Origin: an uncultured Dehalococcoidia bacterium | GTDB lineage: Bacteria > Chloroflexota > Dehalococcoidia > Lucifugimonadales > UBA3495 | DNA: 64,000 bases | Assembly (NCBI GenBank): GCA_951813535.1 | Contig: OX638345.1 | Span: forward strand, 3,154,608-3,218,607 | Direction: 5' to 3' | In this document: piece by piece, positions 34,661 to 43,031 of the stretch | Layout: the number at the start of each line of letters is the position of its first letter | How positions within the stretch are numbered: the stretch's first letter is position 1 | Program-made: the position numbers and the translations under genes | The notes under the pieces: model-generated | What the model was told of the DNA's origin: nothing | What the model saw: the letters and a program-made list of their open reading frames with translations, nothing else | The model's database searches: none

Positions 34661-36097
34661 ATGGCAGTCCAACGCAGAGTATTGATTGTCGTATTCGACG
34701 GGCTCCAGCCGGCGCAGATCACGTCGGAGTTGATGCCCAACCTGGCGGAGTTCGCCCGTGCCGGAGTCACGTTCGCGAACCACCATCCGGTGTTTCCGAC
34801 GGTGACGCGAGTCAACGCGTCGAGCTTGGTCACGGGGTGCATGCCGGGACGGCACGGATTGGCCGGAAACACGTTCCTCTGCCGGGACTACGACCCGCAC
34901 CGAGTGATCCCGGCGCTGGAACCTACGTTACAGGAGATCGCTGATTCCACCGGACGCGCGCTATTGGTTCCGACACTGGCCGACGTGCTGGGTCGGCACC
35001 GCATGGAATACTTCGCCATCGGCACTGGCACCAGCGGCAATGCCTACGTGCACAACCCGAGTGCGGCCACAGCGGGCGGCGCGACCATCCATCCCGATTT
35101 CACTCTGCCACGGTCGCTGCACGCCGAACTGGCCGAACGGTTCGGCGAATGGCCATCCCAGGATCTGCCAAACACGGCGCGCCTGGTTCACGCCAGACGC
35201 ATTTTGACCGAGTTCGTCCTGCCGGAACGGGATCCGGCGGTGGCCCTGCTCTGGTCGTCGGAACCGGACAAGACGCAGCATGAGGACGGCGTCGGCCTCG
35301 GCAGGGTTCCGCAAGCGTTGGCCGAAGCGGACGCGGAGTTCGGCGAACTGCTGGCCTGGCTGGACGAAAATGGCCGTGCGAACACAACCGACGTATTCGT
35401 CGCATCCGACCACGGATATTCGACCATCAGCGAGGTCGTGCGCGTGGAACAACTGCTGCGAGACGCTGGGTTCGATGCAATTGATCGCCCCGGCGGGGTG
35501 GCGGTGGCCGCCAACGGGGGCTCTGTGCTGCTGTACATCAACGAAGGTGATCAGGAAACGGCGGATAGGCTAACCGCGTGGCTGATTGCGCAGCCTTGGT
35601 GCGGCCCGCTGTTCGCGTCAGAGCGCGTTGGGCGTCCGGCGGGTACGCTGCCATTGGCGCTGCTGGGATGCGAGGGGCCGCGCTCGCCGGACCTGATTAT
35701 GTCCTTCCCGTGGCAGAGCATCGGCAATTCGGCAGGTTATGCCGGCTACGCACCTGCCGCCGGGGGCGCCGTCGGTCAAGGTCAGCACGGCAGCCTCAGC
35801 CGGCACGAACTGCGGAACACCGGGTTGGCAAACGGGCCCTCGTTCAAGCGAGAAACCGTCATCGAGACCCCAACCGGAAACATCGATCTGGCTCCCACGA
35901 TCCTGCATCTCCTGGGCCTGGAAACCGATGCGCCCCCGATGGACGGGAGAGTGTTGTCCGAGGCCCTGGAAGGAGCCGCACCGGGGCTGGTGCCAGACCA
36001 TGAGACCCATAAAGCTGAACGTCTCGGATTCAAGCAGGAATTGCAGATCAGCGCGGTAGGCAAGACGAAGTACGTCGACTGGGGCAATCGGTTGTAG
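34661..36097 (+). CDS. NPP-type alkaline phosphatase superfamily phosphodiesterase
   Basis: A 478-residue protein. Metal ligands and the nucleophile follow the NPP pattern: LIVVFDGLQPAQI near residue 7, the catalytic Thr in FPTVTRVNAS near 47, and Asp-His in LWSSEPDKTQHE near 205. A further pair is in VFVASDHGYSTISE near 247 and a late His in the C-terminal third. Such enzymes split phosphodiesters or pyrophosphates. No signal peptide is visible. AGGCAAGTCCCA precedes the ATG. It is the last plus-strand gene of the run that starts at the hopanoid promoter; the substrate is unknown. Confidence 0.87.
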   Translation: MAVQRRVLIVVFDGLQPAQITSELMPNLAEFARAGVTFANHHPVFPTVTRVNASSLVTGCMPGRHGLAGNTFLCRDYDPHRVIPALEPTLQEIADSTGRALLVPTLADVLGRHRMEYFAIGTGTSGNAYVHNPSAATAGGATIHPDFTLPRSLHAELAERFGEWPSQDLPNTARLVHARRILTEFVLPERDPAVALLWSSEPDKTQHEDGVGLGRVPQALAEADAEFGELLAWLDENGRANTTDVFVASDHGYSTISEVVRVEQLLRDAGFDAIDRPGGVAVAANGGSVLLYINEGDQETADRLTAWLIAQPWCGPLFASERVGRPAGTLPLALLGCEGPRSPDLIMSFPWQSIGNSAGYAGYAPAAGGAVGQGQHGSLSRHELRNTGLANGPSFKRETVIETPTGNIDLAPTILHLLGLETDAPPMDGRVLSEALEGAAPGLVPDHETHKAERLGFKQELQISAVGKTKYVDWGNRL

Positions 36098-36141
36098 TCG
36101 CCGCCGGTCGCGAGTAGCACACCGGGTCGAATCGCGAATGG

Positions 36142-36645
36142 CTAGTTCGCGTCGCGATCGAAGGGCTCGCCGTCGACCAGGACACGTTTGATAACGGCCT
36201 GTCCCCGGTCGTCCAACGAGACGACCACCTTCACATCCTGTGCGCTCTCGATGATATGCCCAGTGCCCTCAGGTACGAAATAGGTGCCGATTCCGAAATC
36301 CAGCCGGCCGTCCACGTTGATCACCCCTCTGATGTAAACGTCCGCCGATTCCGGCTTCGAGCGTGTGTGCATTGACGCGCACCACACGTCGCCACATTCC
36401 GCCAGGACCACGTACACGGTGGCGCCAGTAGGGTTGTCGGCCAGTCGGGAAGAAACTTCCGCAATCTCATAGTCGAGGATTGCGTAATCGCCCTGGAACA
36501 GCGAGCGCGGGTCTACCGGAGCGGTCTGCAAGGTAACCTCGTGGCCCCCGCTCAGAGCAACCTGGCGCACGCCGGCGAAGGCGACCAGGCCGACCACCTG
36601 TGCCAACACGACGGCAAAAAACAGCAGGCCGGCGACCCGGGTCAT
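36142..36645 (-). CDS. GDYXXLXY-domain protein
   Basis: A 167-residue protein from the ATG at 36645 (MTRVAGLLFFAVVL). It has one N-terminal membrane helix and the name-giving motif LFQGDYAILDYEI near residue 48. The rest is extracytoplasmic, with CGDVWCASMH and TYFVPEGTGHIIE. Its ATG overlaps the TGA of the DUF2157 gene as ATGA, so the two are translationally coupled. In many bacteria this family stands directly after DUF2157/DUF4401 membrane proteins. The function is unknown. The reading frame continues upstream only as a shadow. Confidence 0.85.
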   Translation of the reverse strand: MTRVAGLLFFAVVLAQVVGLVAFAGVRQVALSGGHEVTLQTAPVDPRSLFQGDYAILDYEIAEVSSRLADNPTGATVYVVLAECGDVWCASMHTRSKPESADVYIRGVINVDGRLDFGIGTYFVPEGTGHIIESAQDVKVVVSLDDRGQAVIKRVLVDGEPFDRDAN

Positions 36646-39086
36646 GCCGGCTCCCCGACAGGGCGCACGCTGCGCAACATCCGCCGCCGCAGGAACTCCA
36701 GGCCAAAGCCCATGCCCAGCATGATCGCGCCGGCGACAATAAATGCCAGGGATTGCCCCAGCAATCCGAAGCCGAACTCGAAGTAGCGGGTGAACAGCGT
36801 AATCGCGAACGCAACGACGGCGAGATTGATCAGGTCGGTCCGGTTCCAGCGGTAACCCGCAGCCACCAACGCCAGCACCGCGCACAGCAGGGCGGCGTTG
36901 AGCGGGAGCCACGTCCACGTCCAACCCAGCATGAGGCCCATCCACGACACGAGGGCAAGCACACCCATTGCCACGGCGCTCGAAGTCTCCCATCGCAGTT
37001 GGCCGGGTGCTGCGTGGACCGGCGACGACCGCATCCGGTCGACCACCCAAATCAGAACCACAACGGCGATCGCCGCACCCCAAACCGTGCCGGCCAGGAA
37101 CCAGTATTCTTCCAGATAGGCCAGCGCAGAGCCGTCCGTCGCGCCCGGTGAAAAACCCCAGGGATCGCTGTAGCTCATGGCGTAGACGCTGGCGATGACG
37201 GCGGAGAGCCCGGCCAGGTCCCAAACTCGGGAGTTGGTCCGAAGTTGCGCGGTGGAGGTTCCAGACCAACGAACCTGGAGCCGACCGGTCAGGAAAACCA
37301 GCGCCCCGATGCCCAAACCCACTGGACCCAGCCACAGGAGCAGATCATCCTCCGCCAGAACTCCCAGCGCTCCGAAGCATCGAACGATCACCGAAACCGC
37401 GAAGATCGAACACGCAAAATATACAGCGGACGACTGTCGGCGCCGGTAGCCATACCAGATTAGCGCCGCGATACCCACCAACAAAGCGAGGTTGAATATC
37501 GACCAGGCCGCCTCAACCTGAAGTCCCAGTCCCAACCACATGGCGATCGTCAGCAGCCCCATTGCCGCGAATGCGCCGACCTGCCACGTCGCCTGGCCGC
37601 TGCTGGAACGCCCGCCTTTCCATAGGGCAAGTCCAATCATGGATGCCGAAAGCAGCCACGCGCTTGCCATTACGATCCAATATTCAGCAGGCATCCAGGA
37701 CCAATCCCGTGACCCTTCCCAGCGCCAAAGGGTTCCATACCCCATGACGTGGAGGCTTGACGCGGCAAGCGTCAACCCCGCCGCTGCCACGTACCGGGCA
37801 TACGATGCAACCAGGGGTGCAGCGCCCATTGCAAGGCTCCCGGCGAAGAGGCACGCTCCCACCGTCAACGCGGCCGCGGAAAGCAATATCGGCGCGGCTT
37901 GATCGCCCAGATCCACCAGGCTCACGAAACGCAGCGCTGCCAGCATCACGACCAGGACGGCGACACCTCCAAGCAGCGGGGTCGAACGCTTGAGGGAAGC
38001 CACCACCGTGGCGCCGCCGAACGCAGCGAGGTTGAACAGCCACCACAGCGCAGGCACCGGATAGGCGAGCCAAAGCCACAGGCACGCCGCGGTGGCAACC
38101 ATCGTGGCCGCCAATGCGGTTCCGGCAAGCGGGCGCCCGTCGCGCTGTCCGCCAATGGGCCACCAGAGCGCGGCGTTAGCCGCCGCAGTCACCGCGACGG
38201 CCACGCCGGCCGTTACCCAATACTCCGCAGACAACACCTCCCAGGCGAGGTTGCCATTGTCCATCCAGATGCTCGCTATGGTCATGGCACAAAACGCCGA
38301 CAGCGCTGCGGCCAGGCCCGGATAGTAACAATACGCTGCCAATGGCCGTGTCCACTCGAAGCGCAATTGGAGCCGGCCCAGTGCGATGACCGCAGCCGAC
38401 AGCGCAAGGACCATCGGCGCCAGGAACAGGATCGTCTCATCGCCGTAGTATTCCAGCCACCATTGGGTCCGGAAACCCATGCTCAAGGCGAGGAGCAACA
38501 GCGATAATCCCACCATCAGGCGTGAGCGCACGATATATGCCAGCGGGACCACGCCCAGGAACCAGGCGGTCGTCAGATTGGGATGATTCACGGGGACGTG
38601 GTAAATCTGAGCGACCAGGTGGATTGCCGCCCCGTACGCCAGGGCTCCGACCACGAGGATCGCCACCCCGACCCGTGGGTAATCAAACCGGGCCAGCAGC
38701 AACCAACCGGTGACGTTGATCGCTGCCGTCAACCCCACCAGCATGGTGACGCGAGCCCAAACCGGGATCACGTCCCAATTCGCGGCCACGTAAATGATGA
38801 TGCCCAGGCCAACCAGGAGAGCCCCCATCACGCCGATGATGGAAACGGCTCGGCTGACCAGGCTGTTGCGCTCCGCGGCGTCTGCCGGCGAAATCGCGAG
38901 ATCGTTGGAGCCGGGGACGGGAGGTTGGCCTGCAATCGGCTCCTCGGCAGGCGGCTCGTAGCGTTGAAGGATTGCCCGGGCCTGTTCCCCCGAGACTAAC
39001 CCGTCGCGCTCCCAGCTGCCGACTTCCCTTGATAGACGGCGGCGGAATTCGACATTGCCGTCCCCGCCCGCAGGCGCGGTTGCCAT
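36642..39086 (-). CDS. Large DUF2157 membrane protein
   Basis: An 814-residue protein. The N-terminus is soluble: RLSREVGSWERDGLVSGEQARAILQRY is the DUF2157 signature of about 60 residues. After a proline-rich linker there are more than 20 hydrophobic segments, in three similar stretches of Trp-rich helices. It may have grown by internal duplication, since usual DUF2157 proteins have 8-10 helices. It is followed by its usual partner, a GDYXXLXY protein. AAGGGAATCTG precedes the ATG. The pair may form a membrane complex of unknown role. Confidence 0.82.
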   Translation of the reverse strand: MATAPAGGDGNVEFRRRLSREVGSWERDGLVSGEQARAILQRYEPPAEEPIAGQPPVPGSNDLAISPADAAERNSLVSRAVSIIGVMGALLVGLGIIIYVAANWDVIPVWARVTMLVGLTAAINVTGWLLLARFDYPRVGVAILVVGALAYGAAIHLVAQIYHVPVNHPNLTTAWFLGVVPLAYIVRSRLMVGLSLLLLALSMGFRTQWWLEYYGDETILFLAPMVLALSAAVIALGRLQLRFEWTRPLAAYCYYPGLAAALSAFCAMTIASIWMDNGNLAWEVLSAEYWVTAGVAVAVTAAANAALWWPIGGQRDGRPLAGTALAATMVATAACLWLWLAYPVPALWWLFNLAAFGGATVVASLKRSTPLLGGVAVLVVMLAALRFVSLVDLGDQAAPILLSAAALTVGACLFAGSLAMGAAPLVASYARYVAAAGLTLAASSLHVMGYGTLWRWEGSRDWSWMPAEYWIVMASAWLLSASMIGLALWKGGRSSSGQATWQVGAFAAMGLLTIAMWLGLGLQVEAAWSIFNLALLVGIAALIWYGYRRRQSSAVYFACSIFAVSVIVRCFGALGVLAEDDLLLWLGPVGLGIGALVFLTGRLQVRWSGTSTAQLRTNSRVWDLAGLSAVIASVYAMSYSDPWGFSPGATDGSALAYLEEYWFLAGTVWGAAIAVVVLIWVVDRMRSSPVHAAPGQLRWETSSAVAMGVLALVSWMGLMLGWTWTWLPLNAALLCAVLALVAAGYRWNRTDLINLAVVAFAITLFTRYFEFGFGLLGQSLAFIVAGAIMLGMGFGLEFLRRRMLRSVRPVGEPA

Positions 39087-39176
39087 CAGATTCCCTTCAG
39101 GTGAGGCCGGGAAAGAGTGCCGTCAGATGGCGACCCACCGGTCGGCGCCGCGAAATCGGCTGGACGCTTCCTCGCC

Positions 39177-40064
39177 TCAGTCAGCCGCCACCGCCCCGTT
39201 GCCTGCCGCGTATCCGGAGTCTCGCTCCAGCATCTGGGACAAACCCATGAGTTCGAAGGCCTCGGTGAGAGGGGTCATCTCGCTTACCAGATGCTCGGTA
39301 GTTCCCGTCGCCTTGAGTTCCGCCATGACCCGAGCTACGGTGTGGGCCACCGACATGAAGGCGCTCCCGGGGAAGATCACCATCTTGAATCCCAGCTTTT
39401 CGAGTTCAGCCACGTTGAGCAACGGGGATTTCCCGGTTTCCACGAAGTTATAAAGGAGCGGGACCGAGGTGCGGGCTACGACTTCGCCCGCTTCGTCGGC
39501 GGACCGGATCGCCTCCACGAACAGCGCATCCGCCCCGGCTTCGGTGAAGGCGTCGCAGCGACGCATGGTGTCGTCCCAGCCGGTGACGGCCAGCGCGTCG
39601 GTGCGCACGATGATGGTGAAATCGTCATCAGTGCGCGCGTCAACGGCGGCGTGAATTTTCTGCACCATCTCGTCAATTGGCACCACCCGCTTATCTTCCA
39701 GGTGGCCGCAGCGCTTGGGGAACTGCTGGTCCTCGATATGTACCGCCGCGACACCGGTGCGCTCGTACTCACGGATCGTGCGACGCACATTCATAGTCCC
39801 ACCATAGCCGGTGTCGGCATCCGCGATCACGGGAACGCTGACGGTCGAAGCGATGGACGCCGCGTTGGAAAGCATCTCCGTGGCCGTGGCCAGCGCCAGA
39901 TCGGGGTAGCCGATGCGGGCCACCGAGGTTCCGGCGCCGGTCATGTAAACCGCCACAAACCCGGTTTGTTCGATAATGGCGGCAGTGAGGCAATCGTAAG
40001 CGCCGGGAGCAGTGATGATCCCGGGCTCGGCGAGCAGTTGTCGGAAACGGGTGGTGGTTTTCAT
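39177..40064 (-). CDS. Isocitrate lyase/PEP mutase-family protein
   Basis: A 295-residue TIM-barrel protein. It starts RFRQLLAEPGIITAPGAYD, has PVIADADTGYGGTMNVRRT near residue 78 (metal site), and HIEDQQFPKRCGHLEDKRV near 109. KRCGH is the family's active-site signature. LFVEAIRSADEAGEV is near 190. Members include 2-methylisocitrate lyase, oxaloacetate decarboxylase and phosphonopyruvate hydrolase; the KRCGH loop suits a lyase. It is convergent to nothing and lies between DUF2157 and fabG on the same strand. The exact substrate is open. Confidence 0.9.
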   Translation of the reverse strand: MKTTTRFRQLLAEPGIITAPGAYDCLTAAIIEQTGFVAVYMTGAGTSVARIGYPDLALATATEMLSNAASIASTVSVPVIADADTGYGGTMNVRRTIREYERTGVAAVHIEDQQFPKRCGHLEDKRVVPIDEMVQKIHAAVDARTDDDFTIIVRTDALAVTGWDDTMRRCDAFTEAGADALFVEAIRSADEAGEVVARTSVPLLYNFVETGKSPLLNVAELEKLGFKMVIFPGSAFMSVAHTVARVMAELKATGTTEHLVSEMTPLTEAFELMGLSQMLERDSGYAAGNGAVAAD

Positions 40065-40092
40065 CGCGCAATCCTCGATTCGATGGGCAGAT

Positions 40093-40857
40093 TTATGCCG
40101 TCAGTCCTCCGTCGATGGTCAGCGTCTGGCCGTTGACATAGTTCGCTCCCGGGCTCGCTAGATAAAGAACGGCGGAGGCCACGTCATCGGCGGCTCCGAA
40201 CCGTCCGGCCGGTATGCGGGAGAGCACCTGGCTGCGCTGGTCATCGGTCATGCCGGCGGTCATGCCGCCGTCTTCTCCGACTTCGATGAAACCAGGCGCA
40301 ACCGCGTTCACCGTGATGCTGCGGCTGGCCACCTCGCGCGCCATCGCTTTCGTAAACCCGATTTGTCCAGCCTTGGAAGCGGCGTAGTTGGCCTGGCCCG
40401 GGTTACCGGTGAGCCCCACCACGGAGGAGATGTTTACGATCCGTCCGTACCGCTGGCGAAGCATCAACGGGATGGCGAAACGCGTGGCCAAAAACGTGCC
40501 GCGGAGGTTCACCGTGAGCACGTCGTCCCAATCCGCGGCGGTCATGCGCAGCATGAGCCGGTCACGGTTTACGCCGGCGTTGTTCACCAGGATGTCGAGA
40601 CGTCCCAGCCGATCGGCAGTGGTTTTCACCACGGCCTCCGCAGTGTTTTCATCGGAAACGTCACCGGGTACGCGCAGCGCCTCGCCGCCTGCCGCGCGGA
40701 TTTCGTCGATCACGGCATCGGCGGCGGCGGCGTTGCTCCGATAGTTAATGCCTACGGACGCCCCAGCGGCGGCAAGCCTGGTTGCGATCACGGCGCCGAT
40801 GCCCCGGGACGAACCAGTGACCAGGGCAACCTGACCGCTCAAATCAATCGTGTACAT
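40093..40857 (-). CDS. fabG: 3-oxoacyl-ACP reductase, FabG type
   Basis: A 254-residue SDR with VTGSSRGIGAVIATRLA near residue 12, LVNNAGVNRDRLMLRMT near 90 and ISSVVGLTGNPGQANYAASKAGQIG near 145. The RDRLMLRM stretch after NNAG is specific to FabG. It reduces 3-oxoacyl-ACP with NADPH in fatty-acid elongation. It follows plsX by 18 bases, and two MaoC-type genes precede plsX. The group could supply three steps of acyl metabolism. No ACP, FabD or FabF gene is in the window. Confidence 0.85.
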   Translation of the reverse strand: MYTIDLSGQVALVTGSSRGIGAVIATRLAAAGASVGINYRSNAAAADAVIDEIRAAGGEALRVPGDVSDENTAEAVVKTTADRLGRLDILVNNAGVNRDRLMLRMTAADWDDVLTVNLRGTFLATRFAIPLMLRQRYGRIVNISSVVGLTGNPGQANYAASKAGQIGFTKAMAREVASRSITVNAVAPGFIEVGEDGGMTAGMTDDQRSQVLSRIPAGRFGAADDVASAVLYLASPGANYVNGQTLTIDGGLTA

Positions 40858-40875
40858 GGTTGATCACCCAATCCT

Positions 40876-41907
40876 TCACGTCTCGCGCACGACGGCACGG
40901 TGCAATTCGGCCAGTTCCTGCCGGAATCCTTCCACCAACTCAAGCCGATGGCATAGCAAGCCGGTGTTGATCGCGCCGGCGACGCCCGTGGCGGTGGACG
41001 AGCCATGCCCGATCATCACCAGGCCATCCACACCAAAAAGCGGCCCGCCCATGGTGCGGGGGAGATTCATGGTGGTCCAAAGCGCTGCTCCGATCTGTTG
41101 CACCTGTTCGCTCGGCAGAATGGTCGACAGGCGTTGATGGAGATACGGGACCAGCGCCGAACCCAGACCTTCAGCAAACTTGATCAGGATGTTGCCGATG
41201 AATCCGTCGCACACGATGACGTCCGCTTTGCCGGTGAAAAAATCCATGCCCTCGACGTTGCCTACGAAGTTCAGATGGCTCTCGCGAAACAGGGTGTGGC
41301 TCTCCTGTACCTGGCGACTGCCCTTGGCCGCCTCCTCGCCCACGCTCAGCAGCGCCACCCGAGGGCTCTCGATGCCCAGTCGACGACGGGAAAAGGCGAC
41401 CCCCAATGCGGCGAAGTTCAGCAGCAGCGACGGGCGGCAATCTACGTTACTGCCCAGGTCGACTACCGTGGTGTTTGGCGCCACGCCAAGAAAGTTGCCG
41501 CCGATGCAGGGCCGCTCGAGGCCTTCCAGCAAACCCAGCGCCATGACCGCTGTAGCCATGGTGGCGCCGGTCGAGCCCATGGACACTACCATGTCGGCTC
41601 CGCCCTGCTGCACCAGGCCCATGGCGGTGGCGATTGAAGAGTTCGGCTTCCGCCGCAGAGCGGCTATGGGGTGCTCGTCATCTTCGACCTTCCCTTCAGA
41701 GGGAGCCAGTGAAACCGCGCGACCGACCACACTGTGGCGGGACAACTCAGCTCGCACAATATCGGGATCGCCCACCAGGGTGACGGCCAATTCAGGATGG
41801 GCGTCCAACGCCTCCAGAACGCCGGGAACCGTCTCCGCCGGGCCAAAGTCTCCGCCCATCGCATCCACCGCGACACGTACCGGCGGCATATCTCCGTTAG
41901 TGCTCAT
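40876..41907 (-). CDS. plsX: Phosphate acyltransferase PlsX
   Basis: A 343-residue protein with the PlsX start RVAVDAMGGDFGPAETVPG. It continues with AIAALRRKPNSSIATAMGLV near 84, ADMVVSMGSTGATMA near 103, NVEGMDFFTGKADVIVCDGFIGNI near 215 and LFGVDGLVMIGHGSS near 297. PlsX makes acyl-phosphate from acyl-ACP for phospholipid synthesis. Its ATG shares one base with the TAA of the MaoC gene (TAATG). It is usually next to fabD, fabG and acpP; here only fabG follows. Confidence 0.92.
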   Translation of the reverse strand: MSTNGDMPPVRVAVDAMGGDFGPAETVPGVLEALDAHPELAVTLVGDPDIVRAELSRHSVVGRAVSLAPSEGKVEDDEHPIAALRRKPNSSIATAMGLVQQGGADMVVSMGSTGATMATAVMALGLLEGLERPCIGGNFLGVAPNTTVVDLGSNVDCRPSLLLNFAALGVAFSRRRLGIESPRVALLSVGEEAAKGSRQVQESHTLFRESHLNFVGNVEGMDFFTGKADVIVCDGFIGNILIKFAEGLGSALVPYLHQRLSTILPSEQVQQIGAALWTTMNLPRTMGGPLFGVDGLVMIGHGSSTATGVAGAINTGLLCHRLELVEGFRQELAELHRAVVRET

Positions 41908-42383
41908 TACGCAATTTCCTTCATATCCGCCGAGCCCACCACTACAGTCGCTGACCCGGTGATAATCCTGCTTCCATTATCAACGTTCAGAAGTTCAACA
42001 TTGCAAGATAGGCGGCGACCATTAGCGACCGATTCGCTTCTGGTCACCGAGCCAACAGCCTCCAGCAGATCGCCAGGGTACGCCGCGCCACGAAATCTGA
42101 CGCGCAGGCTGCCTGATTGCAGCCAGCAAGACCCGAATGCGCCTGCCATCATCTCGGAGATCATGGCCAAGGTCAGCATGCCGTGCGCGATCACGCCACC
42201 AAACCGGCTGGCCGCCGCAAACTCTTCATCGTAGTGGATGCGGTTGTGGTCACCCGAAGCTGATCGGTAGGCGTCGATGTTATCGCGACGAATGGAACGC
42301 CGCACAGGAGGTATGACGTGGCCCACGGCCCACGAAGACGATGCATGAATTGAAGCGTCAGCGGACATATCCAAGTCCGTCAT
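41907..42383 (-). CDS. MaoC-type (R)-specific enoyl hydratase/dehydratase, catalytic half
   Basis: A 158-residue hot-dog protein. RASGDHNRIHYDEEFAAASRFGGVIAHGMLTLAMISEMM contains the MaoC Asp/Asn-His dyad (D near residue 45, H near 50), split here over several pieces for reading. Such enzymes dehydrate (R)-3-hydroxyacyl-ACP or -CoA. Its ATG overlaps the end of the second hot-dog gene (ATGA at 42380-42383). It probably works as a heterodimer with that protein, as HadA/HadB do in mycobacteria. Confidence 0.85.
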   Translation of the reverse strand: MTDLDMSADASIHASSSWAVGHVIPPVRRSIRRDNIDAYRSASGDHNRIHYDEEFAAASRFGGVIAHGMLTLAMISEMMAGAFGSCWLQSGSLRVRFRGAAYPGDLLEAVGSVTRSESVANGRRLSCNVELLNVDNGSRIITGSATVVVGSADMKEIA

Positions 42384-42769
42384 TCGGAGCTTTGATCCGC
42401 AGGAAGCAGCACGGTGGTACGACCCTTCATCAGATCCGACCCGGCGGCTTCATCGAAGACGGTGTAGCTCACGGTGAGGAACCGCATCCCGCCACGTTCC
42501 CGGACCGGCTCAACCCTGGCGACAGCGGAAACCGTCGAGCCCACGCGCAACGCATCTGCGGTTTCTATATCTTGCAGGCTGTGAATCGCGCCGTCAGGCA
42601 ATGACAAACGTTCCAATAATAGAGCGACGACGCGGGCGGCTAGCATAGTCGGAGGAGCGCATTGAGAGTCGATGTACAACGGCAAATTATCGCCGACGGC
42701 CGAAAGGTATTCGTGGACTGCGTCGGAGGTGATTTCCCAGGAGCCCAAGCTGATCGCGTTATCTTGCAA
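42380..42769 (-). CDS. MaoC N-terminal-type hot-dog protein (FAS1-like dehydratase half)
   Basis: A 129-residue protein starting at TTG (complement of 42767-42769), preceded by AGGGGAAGAGCA. It has ITSDAVHEYLSAVGDNLPLY near residue 12, the N-terminal dehydratase-like motif, and RVGSTVSAVARVEPVRERGG near 75. It lacks the catalytic Asp-His of MaoC. This is the usual structure of the non-catalytic half of HadA/HadC-type dehydratases. Four bases overlap with the catalytic half suggests a 1:1 complex. Confidence 0.75.
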   Translation of the reverse strand: MQDNAISLGSWEITSDAVHEYLSAVGDNLPLYIDSQCAPPTMLAARVVALLLERLSLPDGAIHSLQDIETADALRVGSTVSAVARVEPVRERGGMRFLTVSYTVFDEAAGSDLMKGRTTVLLPADQSSE

Positions 42770-43031
42770 TGCTCTTCCCCTGGCCGATCACACGGATGGC
42801 GCCGCCACACGATGGAGACAATATACACGGGTAGACCGACCCCGACAACGCGAGACCAAACCGCCGTGGACGCGTCGAAGTCCGGTGATGGACGCGGTTC
42901 GCTCCGGAACGATTTGCCGCCGGTCATTTAGTGTAATATGTTCCGCGTGCTTCAGCACCTTTATTCGGACAGTTTTACAGCACGCACATCCCGTTCGCCG
43001 GCGTGCAAGACGCAACGCAAAGGATTACGCA

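Noticed and set aside
36646-37335. Extra N-terminal part of the GDYXXLXY frame
   Set aside because: It lies inside the DUF2157 gene in another frame and does not resemble the family. The ATG at 36645 gives the expected membrane helix.
42672-43031. Upstream extension of the CoA-transferase frame
   Set aside because: The first 120 codons cross a divergent promoter region and overlap the minus-strand TTG start at 42769. They show no family resemblance.
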